46,294 nt of DNA from Clostridiales bacterium (GTDB lineage: Bacteria > Bacillota > Clostridia > Oscillospirales > Oscillospiraceae): positions 1-46,294 of the forward strand of contig JAHAEW010000017.1 of assembly GCA_018374635.1 (NCBI GenBank). The letters are read 5' to 3'. The position numbers were made by a program, and so were the translations under genes. Of the stretch, positions 19,941 to 27,060 are shown one piece after another. Position 1 is the first letter of the stretch, and each line of letters opens with the position of its first letter. The notes beneath the pieces were generated by a model. That model did no database searches. It was not told where the DNA came from and saw only the letters and a program-made list of their open reading frames with translations.

Positions 19941-20495
19941 ATGAAGCCCTATTATAAACCTTCTCCCCAGGATTGCCTTGCCCATTATGGAGTCAAGGGC
20001 ATGAAATGGGGCGTCAGGCGTTATCAGAACTATGACGGTTCCTATACCCGAAAAGGACTGGAGCGCTATCGCAAAGCCGAATCGGACTATGAACGTGCCA
20101 AATCAAAAGCGGCAGAAACGAAAGCCGCCCATAAATCCGGACAGGCTACCCGGCAGCAGGTCAAGGACGCTAATCGGGCCGTCAAAACCGAAAAACGTCG
20201 GATGGAAGACGCCTATGGTAAACTGAAGACCGACAAGTTAGCGGATGAAGGCAAGAAACTTTATCAGCGCGGCAAGACCATTACCGGGAATACCCGAACT
20301 GCTTATTTAGCGGAAACGGCCATAGTAGTTGGTTCCTATGCGGTAAGTTCACTCTTATCCAAAGGGATGGAAGACCAGCGGACGGCACAACTTGCGGGCT
20401 CAGCTATCGCAGTGGGCGGAACAATCGTGAACGCTTTGCTCGCTGGAAAGGCCATCAGCGAGAACAGAAAGCTGCGGGCCTACTATGCCCATTGA
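19941..20495 (+). CDS. HYGVKGMKWGVRR-tagged protein 3 (184 aa)
   Basis: ATG 19941 follows a run of G (about 19928-19935). After a short lead, residues about 16-31 read HYGVKGMKWGVRRYQN with the YDGSYTRKGLERY follow-up. Then a long charged helix (ERAKSKAAETKAAHKSGQAT and on, about 45-110) and two hydrophobic segments (about 125-141 and 150-170) before a basic end. Same architecture as tagged protein 1: tag, coiled coil, membrane-type helices. Function unknown; expected in or on the head because of its place beside TerL and portal. Confidence 0.7.
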   Translation: MKPYYKPSPQDCLAHYGVKGMKWGVRRYQNYDGSYTRKGLERYRKAESDYERAKSKAAETKAAHKSGQATRQQVKDANRAVKTEKRRMEDAYGKLKTDKLADEGKKLYQRGKTITGNTRTAYLAETAIVVGSYAVSSLLSKGMEDQRTAQLAGSAIAVGGTIVNALLAGKAISENRKLRAYYAH

Positions 20496-20508
20496 GAAGA
20501 GAGGGACA

Positions 20509-20601
20509 ATGATGGCGTTGACTCCTATTTTTCTCGACATTCTTTTGCACAATGGCATTCGCCCTGTCAAAGCGGCGAAACGCCTCACCACAGACTCTTA
20601 A
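20509..20601 (+). CDS. Possible 30-aa peptide with tag-like fragment
   Basis: ATG 20509 (or 20512) follows GAAGAGAGGG. The 30-residue reading MMALTPIFLDILLHNGIRPV and on contains LLHNGIRP, reminiscent of the start of the tag (LHHGIKG), then a basic end. The stop lies inside a terminator arm. It may be a remnant of a further tagged gene or not translated at all. Confidence 0.3.
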   Translation: MMALTPIFLDILLHNGIRPVKAAKRLTTDS

Positions 20602-20623
20602 CCGGGTCTGTGGTTTTTTTTTT
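20587..20623 (+). terminator. Strong terminator
   Basis: ACCACAGAC (20587-20595) pairs with GTCTGTGGT (20606-20614), 10-nt loop, followed by ten T (to 20623). It ends the transcript of the first packaging genes just before tagged protein 4. Confidence 0.9.
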
Positions 20624-20688
20624 GACCTAAATTAGATACACACGGGACGGTTGTTACAAATTTTATCACAGATAGGAGGTGACCGCGA

Positions 20689-21183
20689 TTGTCAGATGTT
20701 TTGCAGCACTACGGCATCCGTGGGATGAAATGGGGCGTGCGGAGATTTCAGCAGAAGGATGGAAGCTTGACGTCCCAGGGCCGGAAACGGTACGGCGGTG
20801 AGGATGGACCCGAGCGGAAGAAGCTGCCCGCAGCCGGAAAAGCGGCCGTGGGAGCGGCGGCAGCCGCAGGAATCGTTCTTACCGCTTATCTGGTAAAACG
20901 GCACGGGGCGAAAAAGGCGGCGGAGCTTGCCGCAAAGGCAGAGCAGGGAAAGCGGGCCGTGGAGCAGCTTCAAAAGAGCGCCTCCGTCTTCTCAACGCCG
21001 GTCAGCCAGCTTCGGACTCCCGGGCCGTCTCCGGGCGGCGGCGTTCAGCAGGCGGTAAAAACCGTTGCCTCGGCCACAAAGCAGGCATCCGCGGCAAAGC
21101 CTCCTCCGGCTTACGACTTCGCGGCCTTGATGAAGCAGAACGACGAGCTGCTCAAGAAGATGTACGCCGATCTGCTGTCGTAG
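20689..21183 (+). CDS. HYGIRGMKWGVRR-tagged protein 4 (164 aa)
   Basis: TTG 20689 is 6 bases after AGGAGGTGA. Residues about 7-22 read HYGIRGMKWGVRRFQQ with the KDGSLTSQGRKRY follow-up. A hydrophobic Ala-rich helix (AAVGAAAAAGIVLTAYLV, about 52-69), an Ala/Lys coiled region, and a Pro/Ser-rich linker follow, ending in a short helix (DELLKKMYADLL). It directly precedes the portal gene. Function unknown; shares the tag, membrane helix and charged-region plan of proteins 1 and 3. Confidence 0.7.
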   Translation: MSDVLQHYGIRGMKWGVRRFQQKDGSLTSQGRKRYGGEDGPERKKLPAAGKAAVGAAAAAGIVLTAYLVKRHGAKKAAELAAKAEQGKRAVEQLQKSASVFSTPVSQLRTPGPSPGGGVQQAVKTVASATKQASAAKPPPAYDFAALMKQNDELLKKMYADLLS

Positions 21184-21195
21184 GAGGTGAGAAAA

Positions 21196-22443
21196 GTGGA
21201 AATGTCAGTTGGTTCCAGGCTGAAACACGCCTGGAACGCTTTTTTAGGCAATGAGTTTTTCAAGTACAGCCATTCCCTTGGCCCCAGCTACTCCTACCGC
21301 CCGGACCGGCCCATTTTCAGCCGGGGAAACGAGCGCTCCATCATTACCTCCGTCTACAACCGGATCGCGCTGGACGCGGCGTCGATTGGGATTCAGCATG
21401 TCCGCCTGGATGACGACGGCCGGTTTACAGAGGTGATCAATTCAAGTTTGAACGGCTGTTTGACTTTGGAGGCAAATCTGGACCAGACCGGGCGGGCCTT
21501 TATCCAGGACGTGGTCATGTCCATGCTGGACGAGGGATGCGTGGCCATCGTGCCCACGGATACCGACCTCGACCCGGAGACCGGCTCGTTCAAGATCGAA
21601 ACGATGCGTACCGGGAAAATCGTGGAGTGGTATCCCAAGCACGTCAAGGTCCGGGTCTACAACGAGAACCGGGGCGAGAAGCAGGATGTCATCCTGCCGA
21701 AGAGTGGGGTCGCCATCATTGAGAACCCGTTTTTCGCGGTGATGAATGAGCCCAACTCCACCATGCAGCGGTTGATCCGAAAACTCAATATTTTGGACGC
21801 AATCGACGAGCAGAGCGGTTCCGGAAAACTCAACCTGATTATTCAGCTGCCCTACGTCATCAAGACGGAAGCGAGGCGTCAACAGGCGGAAAAACGCCGT
21901 AAAGATATCGAGGAACAGTTGTCCGGCTCCAAGTATGGCGTCGCTTACACCGACGGCACGGAACACGTGGTCCAGCTGAACCGGCCCATCGACAACAATC
22001 TGATGTCCCAGATTGAATACCTGACGAGCATGCTTTACAGCCAGTTGGGGATCACGCAGGGGATTTTGGACGGGACTGCCGATGACCGGACGAAGCTGAA
22101 TTACGACAACCGGACGATTGAACCGATCCTATCAGCCATTGTTGACGAAATGAAGAGGAAATTCCTCACCAAAACTGCTCGGTCACAGAAGCAGTCGATC
22201 CTCTTCTTCAGAGACCCGTTCCGGCTGGTGCCCATCAACGATATTGCCGAAATTGCCGACAAGATGACCCGCAACGAGATCATGACCTCCAATGAGATCC
22301 GGCAGAAGATCGGCATGAAGCCGTCGAAGGACCCCAAGGCGGACGAGCTCCGAAACAGCAACTTAAGCGCCCCGAAAGAGGAGGGCAATCAGCCACCATC
22401 AACATCTGAAGGAGGAAACGTTCAAAATGAACCTGAAGTATGA
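21196..22443 (+). CDS. Portal protein (415 aa)
   Basis: HK97-type portal: IITSVYNRIALDAASIGIQH (about residues 49-68), a GCVAIVPTDTD block, then YLTSMLYSQLGITQGILDGT and TIEPILSAIVDEMKRK near the stem region and the DIAEIADKMTRNEIMTSNEI hinge close to the C-terminus. It forms the dodecameric ring through which DNA enters and leaves. GTG 21196 suits the AGGAGGTGA at 21182-21190 better than ATG 21202. It overlaps the capsid gene by 17 bases. Confidence 0.88.
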   Translation: MEMSVGSRLKHAWNAFLGNEFFKYSHSLGPSYSYRPDRPIFSRGNERSIITSVYNRIALDAASIGIQHVRLDDDGRFTEVINSSLNGCLTLEANLDQTGRAFIQDVVMSMLDEGCVAIVPTDTDLDPETGSFKIETMRTGKIVEWYPKHVKVRVYNENRGEKQDVILPKSGVAIIENPFFAVMNEPNSTMQRLIRKLNILDAIDEQSGSGKLNLIIQLPYVIKTEARRQQAEKRRKDIEEQLSGSKYGVAYTDGTEHVVQLNRPIDNNLMSQIEYLTSMLYSQLGITQGILDGTADDRTKLNYDNRTIEPILSAIVDEMKRKFLTKTARSQKQSILFFRDPFRLVPINDIAEIADKMTRNEIMTSNEIRQKIGMKPSKDPKADELRNSNLSAPKEEGNQPPSTSEGGNVQNEPEV

Positions 22444-24331
22444 CTTTAGTGGCTGGGCGACCCGGAACGACCTTGTCTGCGCGGACGGACGAACCATCCG
22501 CCATAACGCATTCGAGGATTGCGACGGGAAGACGGTTCCCCTGGTTTGGAACCACCAGCACGACGAACCTGGCAACATCCTGGGCCACGCCCTTTTGGAG
22601 AACCGGAAGGACGGCGTTTACGCCTACTGCACATTCAACGAGACCGACGCCGGCAAGGCGGCTAAGATGCTGGTCCAGCATGGGGACATCGCGTCCCTGT
22701 CCATTTACGCCAATGGGCTGAAGCAGACCCCCAGCAAGGATGTGACGCATGGCGTCATCCGGGAGGTCAGCCTGGTGGTCGCCGGGGCAAATCCCGGCGC
22801 CTTTATTGACTTTGTGGATATGGCCCACGGCGAAGGCGGCGAGCAGGAGATGATCCTGTCCGCCTACGAGCCCATTTCCCTGTTCCGCCCCGACGAGAAG
22901 CCCCCTCTTGTTCATAAGGCCGGCTCTGGGGATGGCAAGAAAGAGGACAAGCCTAAGGACGACGGAAAAGAGGAGAAGCCTGAGAATGAGAAGACCGTCC
23001 AGGACGTGGTGGACAGCATGACCGAGGAGCAGAGAACGGTCATGTATGCCCTGATCGGCGCGGCCATGGAGGAATTGGATTCCCAGAAGGGCAAGGGGGA
23101 CGGGGGCGACGACGATGACGACGACCCCGACAAGAAATCTGACAAAACCAAGGGAGGAAACAAGACCATGAAGCACAATGTTTTCGAGAACAAAGACACT
23201 CAGGACACCGTTCTGAGCCACTCCGACCGCGCTGACATTCTTGCTCTGGCCAAGAGCAACAGCGTGGGCAGCCTTCAGACCGCTCTGAAGATCTACGCTG
23301 AGCAGAACGAGCTCAAGCACGGCATCGACAATATCGAGAGCCTGTTCCCGGACTTCAAGGACCTGCGCCCCGGCGCGCCTGAGCGCGTTACCCGCGACCA
23401 GGGCTGGGTGACTGCCGTCATGCAGAAGGTCCACAAGAGCCCCATCAGCCGTATTCGTACCCGCCAGATGGACACCCGCAAGGACTCCATCCGGGCCCAC
23501 GGCTATCAGAAGGGCAGGCGCAAGACTCTGTCCGGCAACATGAACGTCATCACCCGGACCACTGACCCTCAGACGGTGTACCGCACCGACGCCCTGCACC
23601 GGGACGACATTGTCGACATCACTGATTTCGATGTAGTGGAGTACCAGTATGCCGTGATGCGGGAGAACCTCAACGAAGAGGTGGCTACCGCCATCATGGT
23701 GGGCGACGGCCGCGAAGCGGACGACGAGATGAAGATCTCCGAGGACCACATCCGTTCCATCTGGAACGACAACGACCTCTACACCATCCACTACGACGTG
23801 GATATTGAGGCCGCCCGCGCCGAGCTCAACGGTAGCAAGACCGATATGAGCTTCGGCGAGAATTACATCTACTCCGAGGCCATCATCACCGCCGCTCTCT
23901 ATGCCCGGGAGAAGTACAAGGGCACCGGCACCCCTGATTTCTTCTGCACGCCTCATCTGGTGAACGTGATGCTGCTGGCCCGGGACATGAACGGCCGCCG
24001 CATCTACAACTCCAAGGCCGACCTGGCCGCCGCCCTGAACATCGGCGAGCTCTATACTGCCGAGCAGTTCGAGGGCTTGGTCCGTATGGACGACGAGGGC
24101 GCCAAGCACAAGCTGCTGGGCCTCTTTGTCAACCTGGCCGACTATACCGTGGGCTCCACCAAGGGCGGCGAGATCACCCGGTTTGACCAGTTTGACATCG
24201 ACTTCAACCAGCAGAAGTACCTGATCGAGACCCGCCTGTCCGGCGCGCTGACCCGCGTCTACTCCGCCATCGCGCTGGAGGAGCCTGTGGCCGCCAGCTC
24301 CGGCGGTGGTTCCAGCGCCGGCACTCCCTGA
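22427..24331 (+). CDS. Prohead protease fused to HK97-fold major capsid protein (634 aa)
   Basis: Residues 1-145 are an HK97-type (U35-like) protease: VWNHQHDEPGNILG with His43, HGDIASLSIYANG with the likely Ser near 92, and REVSLVVAGANPGAF. Residues about 150-245 are a charged scaffold-like part with an acidic run. From about 248 (MKHNVFENKDT) it is an HK97-fold capsid protein: IESLFPDFKDLRPGAPERV, DVVEYQYAVMRENLNEEVAT, FFCTPHLVNVMLLARDM. Met248 (23168) has GGGAGG at 23152-23157, so the capsid part can probably also be made alone (387 aa). The start lies in TTCAAAATGA. Confidence 0.85.
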   Translation: MNLKYDFSGWATRNDLVCADGRTIRHNAFEDCDGKTVPLVWNHQHDEPGNILGHALLENRKDGVYAYCTFNETDAGKAAKMLVQHGDIASLSIYANGLKQTPSKDVTHGVIREVSLVVAGANPGAFIDFVDMAHGEGGEQEMILSAYEPISLFRPDEKPPLVHKAGSGDGKKEDKPKDDGKEEKPENEKTVQDVVDSMTEEQRTVMYALIGAAMEELDSQKGKGDGGDDDDDDPDKKSDKTKGGNKTMKHNVFENKDTQDTVLSHSDRADILALAKSNSVGSLQTALKIYAEQNELKHGIDNIESLFPDFKDLRPGAPERVTRDQGWVTAVMQKVHKSPISRIRTRQMDTRKDSIRAHGYQKGRRKTLSGNMNVITRTTDPQTVYRTDALHRDDIVDITDFDVVEYQYAVMRENLNEEVATAIMVGDGREADDEMKISEDHIRSIWNDNDLYTIHYDVDIEAARAELNGSKTDMSFGENYIYSEAIITAALYAREKYKGTGTPDFFCTPHLVNVMLLARDMNGRRIYNSKADLAAALNIGELYTAEQFEGLVRMDDEGAKHKLLGLFVNLADYTVGSTKGGEITRFDQFDIDFNQQKYLIETRLSGALTRVYSAIALEEPVAASSGGGSSAGTP

Positions 24332-24345
24332 GGAGAAGCTTCAAA

Positions 24346-24660
24346 ATGGCGAAATTTTATGGATCGGTAGGCTATGCTGATACCGTTGAGACTGCCCCTG
24401 GCGTGTATGAAGAGAAGATCGTTGAGTATCCGTACTATGGCGATTTGACTCGGAATACACGCCAGCTTCAGTCTGGGGAGACCCTGAACGACGACATCAA
24501 TATCGCGAATGAGATCAGCATAGTCGCCGATCCGTTCGCCAGGAAGAACTTCCACAAGATGCGGTATGTGGCGTACATGGGCGCGAAATGGAAGATTTCC
24601 AAGGTCGAAGTGGGATATCCCCGCCTGATCCTGACGATTGGGGGGCTCTACAATGGGTGA
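24346..24660 (+). CDS. Neck/head-completion protein (104 aa)
   Basis: ATG 24346 lies within TTCAAAATGG and follows AGGAGAAG. The beta-rich protein begins MAKFYGSVGYADTVETAPGV, with EISIVADPFARKNFHKMRYV and YPRLILTIGGLYNG near its end. This is the shape and position of the small head-closure or stopper protein found after the capsid gene in many siphoviruses. The specific role is inferred from order. Overlaps the next gene by 8 bases. Confidence 0.6.
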   Translation: MAKFYGSVGYADTVETAPGVYEEKIVEYPYYGDLTRNTRQLQSGETLNDDINIANEISIVADPFARKNFHKMRYVAYMGAKWKISKVEVGYPRLILTIGGLYNG

Positions 24661-24976
24661 CAGGATTCAACTTCATACCCTTCTGTGCGGGATTCTTGGC
24701 TGTCCGGAACGCGGCGATGCGTGCCGGGCTTATTTTCAGCCTCCGGCCAGCAAGGAAATCCAGTACCCCTGCATCGTCTACGAGCGAAGCGAAATCAGCG
24801 CCATCCACGCTGACAACGCCCCCTACCGGCTGCTGGACCGCTACCAGGTGACAGTCATCTACAAGAACCCGGACAGCGACCTCCCTCACCGCCTCGCCAT
24901 GCTGCCCATGTGCACCCATGACCGCCATTTTACAGCGGACAACCTGAACCACGATATTTTCAACCTGTACTATTAA
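24653..24976 (+). CDS. Tail terminator/neck-like protein (107 aa)
   Basis: ATG 24653 is chosen over the codon at 24638, which lies deep in the previous gene. The protein has IQYPCIVYERSEISAIHADN (about residues 36-55), RYQVTVIYKNPDSDLPHRLA, and a final strand; this alternation fits the tail-terminator family (lambda gpU/HK97 gp10-region type), located just before the tail tube. The assignment is by position and fold pattern. Confidence 0.6.
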   Translation: MGDRIQLHTLLCGILGCPERGDACRAYFQPPASKEIQYPCIVYERSEISAIHADNAPYRLLDRYQVTVIYKNPDSDLPHRLAMLPMCTHDRHFTADNLNHDIFNLYY

Positions 24977-24991
24977 AGGAGGAAATCCGAA

Positions 24992-26026
24992 ATGAGTAGA
25001 ATCGTATGGGACAAGACCGGTGAGCGTTTTTACGAAACCGGTGTTGATCGCGCTGTCCTTTACCCCATCAGCTCCGCCGGCCTTTACAACAAGGGCGTGC
25101 CCTGGAACGGCATCACCGGCATCACCGAGAGCCCTTCCGGCGCGGAGCCCAACAACCTCTATGCCGACAACATCAAGTACCTGGTGCTGGTGGGCGCTGA
25201 GGACTTCGGCCTGACCGTCGAGTGCTACACCTACCCCGACGAGTGGGAGGAGTGCGACGGCTCCGCCGAGATCGCCCCCGGTGTGGTCGCCGGCCAGCAG
25301 AACCGCAAGGTCTTCGGCCTGAGCTACCGCACCAAGCTGGGCAACGATGTGGACGGTCAGGACCACGGCTACAAGCTGCACCTGGTCTACGGCGGCCTGG
25401 CCTCTCCCTCTGAGCGGGGCTATCAGACCATCAACGACTCCCCCGAGCCCATCAACCCCAGCTGGGAGATCACCACCACTCCCGTGGACGTTCCCGGCTA
25501 CAAGCCCACTGCCCGCCTGATCATCACCTCCACCAAGGTCGATCCCGCCAAGCTGAAGGCCCTGGAGGACATCCTGTACGGCACCGAGGATCAGGACGCC
25601 CGCCTGCCTCTGCCTGAGGAGGTCATTCAGCTGCTCAAGCCTTCCGTGGCTGTGACCGCCTCTCCTGAGAGTGCCGACGCCACCCTGTTCGGCAAGAAGG
25701 TGTCCGACCTTCAGACCAATGTCGCGGTGGGCGCGGACAGCATCGCCGGTACGCTGAAGAACGTGACCGGCTACACCGAGTTCAGCAGCAAGCCCGCCGA
25801 GCAGTCCGGCCATTACCTGGCCCTGAAGTTCGACGTGACTCCGACTGACGCCGTCACCACCGTGGAGCTGGTGGGCGGCACCAAGGGCCCCGTGACCCTG
25901 AACGCCGACAAGAATATCGTCCTGCTGATCAAGAACAACACCCAGAGCGTCAAGGTGACCTCCACCAAGGACGGTTCCTCCGTCACCAAGACCTACGCGC
26001 TGACCAACCTGACCCTGGAATCCTAA
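24992..26026 (+). CDS. Major tail (tube) protein with C-terminal add-on domain (344 aa)
   Basis: Begins MSRIVWDKTGERFYETGVDR and contains GVPWNGITGITESPSGAEPN and NRKVFGLSYRTKLGNDVDGQ; these blocks mark the major tail protein of Clostridia siphoviruses. Residues 1-240 form the tube domain. The last 110 residues (VGADSIAGTLKNVTGY, then a run of strands to TKTYALTNLTLES) look like an Ig-like surface domain. AAAGGAGG precedes ATG 24992. A strong terminator follows, as expected for a highly expressed gene. Confidence 0.85.
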   Translation: MSRIVWDKTGERFYETGVDRAVLYPISSAGLYNKGVPWNGITGITESPSGAEPNNLYADNIKYLVLVGAEDFGLTVECYTYPDEWEECDGSAEIAPGVVAGQQNRKVFGLSYRTKLGNDVDGQDHGYKLHLVYGGLASPSERGYQTINDSPEPINPSWEITTTPVDVPGYKPTARLIITSTKVDPAKLKALEDILYGTEDQDARLPLPEEVIQLLKPSVAVTASPESADATLFGKKVSDLQTNVAVGADSIAGTLKNVTGYTEFSSKPAEQSGHYLALKFDVTPTDAVTTVELVGGTKGPVTLNADKNIVLLIKNNTQSVKVTSTKDGSSVTKTYALTNLTLES

Positions 26027-26038
26027 CCACCCCAACCC

Positions 26039-26085
26039 AAAAGCGGGGCTCTCTTCACCGAGGGCTCCGCTTTCTTTTTATTTTT
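26039..26085 (+). terminator. Terminator after the major tail gene
   Basis: AAGCGG (26041-26046) pairs with CCGCTT (26067-26072), and GCTCT inside pairs with AGGGC, giving an 11-bp stem with small bulges, followed by TTCTTTTTATTTTT. The next gene's ribosome site AAAGGAG follows at 26088. Confidence 0.8.
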
Positions 26086-26102
26086 GAAAGGAGAAAACTG
26101 CA

Positions 26103-26492
26103 ATGCTGAAGAAAACCATGACTTACGAGGACTACAACGGTGTTCCCCGCACCGAGGACTTTTACTTCAATCTGACCCCCGCTGAGGTGACGGAGATGGA
26201 GCTTTCCGTGGATGGCGGTCTGGTGGAGATGATCAACCGCGTGGTCGCGGCCCAGGACGGAAAGCAGATCATCAACGTGTTCAAGGACATCATCCTGCGG
26301 GCCTATGGCGAAAAGTCCCCCGACGGCAAGCGTTTCGTCAAGAATCAGGAGATCCGGGACGCCTTCGCCCAGACCAACGCGTACAGCGACCTGTTCATGG
26401 AGCTGGCCACCGACGCCAAAGCCGCGGCCGCATTCGTCAACGGCGTCATCCAGCAGCCGAAGAAGGCCCCCGCGCCCGCCCCGCAGAACTGA
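26103..26492 (+). CDS. Tail assembly chaperone, gpG-like (129 aa)
   Basis: Begins MLKKTMTYEDYNGVPRTEDF, with FNLTPAEVTEMELSVDGGLV and INVFKDIILRAYGEKSPDGK; this is the first tail chaperone of Clostridia siphoviruses, which coats the tape measure during assembly. The end is Ala/Pro/Lys-rich. ATG 26103 follows AAAGGAG. I see no slippery heptamer at its end, and the second chaperone has its own start. Confidence 0.78.
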   Translation: MLKKTMTYEDYNGVPRTEDFYFNLTPAEVTEMELSVDGGLVEMINRVVAAQDGKQIINVFKDIILRAYGEKSPDGKRFVKNQEIRDAFAQTNAYSDLFMELATDAKAAAAFVNGVIQQPKKAPAPAPQN

Positions 26493-26513
26493 GTTTGAAC
26501 AGGGGGGCCGGAG

Positions 26514-27056
26514 ATGCTGGAACTTGTGGTGCCTAAATCAGAGCAGTATGACGACGACAGCGGCTGCTTTATTACGACCAAGGAACAGACCCTTCGTCTG
26601 GAGCACTCTCTGGTCTCCCTTTCAAAATGGGAGGCGAAGTGGCACAAGCCATACCTGTCCACCAAGTCGAAGACGGTGGAGGAGCAGATCGACTACGTCC
26701 GCTGCATGACCCTGACCCAGAATGTTGACCCCAATGTCTATACCGCCATTACACCCCAGCTGCTGGCGGTGGTCAAGGACTACATCGAGGACTCCATGAC
26801 GGCCACCACCTTCTCGAAGGAACAGAGAGGCCGCCGGGGGAGGGAAATCGTGACGGCGGAGATCATCTACTACTGGATGATCTCCCACCAAATCCCCTTC
26901 GAGTGCCAGAAGTGGCATTTGAACCGGCTGATGACGCTCATCAACGTATGCAGCGCCAAGACTGGCCCGCAGAAGAAGATGAGCCAGAAGGATATTTTCG
27001 CACAAAACCGCGCCCTGAACGCGGCGCGAAGGAAGAGAGGAAACACAAGGGGGTGA
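26514..27056 (+). CDS. Second tail assembly chaperone-like protein (180 aa)
   Basis: Begins MLELVVPKSEQYDDDSGCFI and holds LRLEHSLVSLSKWEAKWHKP and AEIIYYWMISHQIPFECQKW. Such a protein follows gpG in many phages, usually joined to it by frameshift; here it is a separate gene 22 bases downstream with GGGGGCCGGAG before ATG 26514. The C-terminus is basic. A TTCAAAATGG copy encodes the Ser-Lys-Trp at residues 37-39. Confidence 0.7.
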   Translation: MLELVVPKSEQYDDDSGCFITTKEQTLRLEHSLVSLSKWEAKWHKPYLSTKSKTVEEQIDYVRCMTLTQNVDPNVYTAITPQLLAVVKDYIEDSMTATTFSKEQRGRRGREIVTAEIIYYWMISHQIPFECQKWHLNRLMTLINVCSAKTGPQKKMSQKDIFAQNRALNAARRKRGNTRG

Positions 27057-27060
27057 CGCC

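Noticed and set aside
22280..24109. 609-codon - strand frame opposite the capsid gene
   Set aside because: Val/Gly/His-rich shadow of strongly recognisable + strand protease and capsid motifs.
22421..24349. TTCAAAATGG as a plain start-codon context
   Set aside because: Only three copies include a start codon; at least twelve lie inside genes in different frames.
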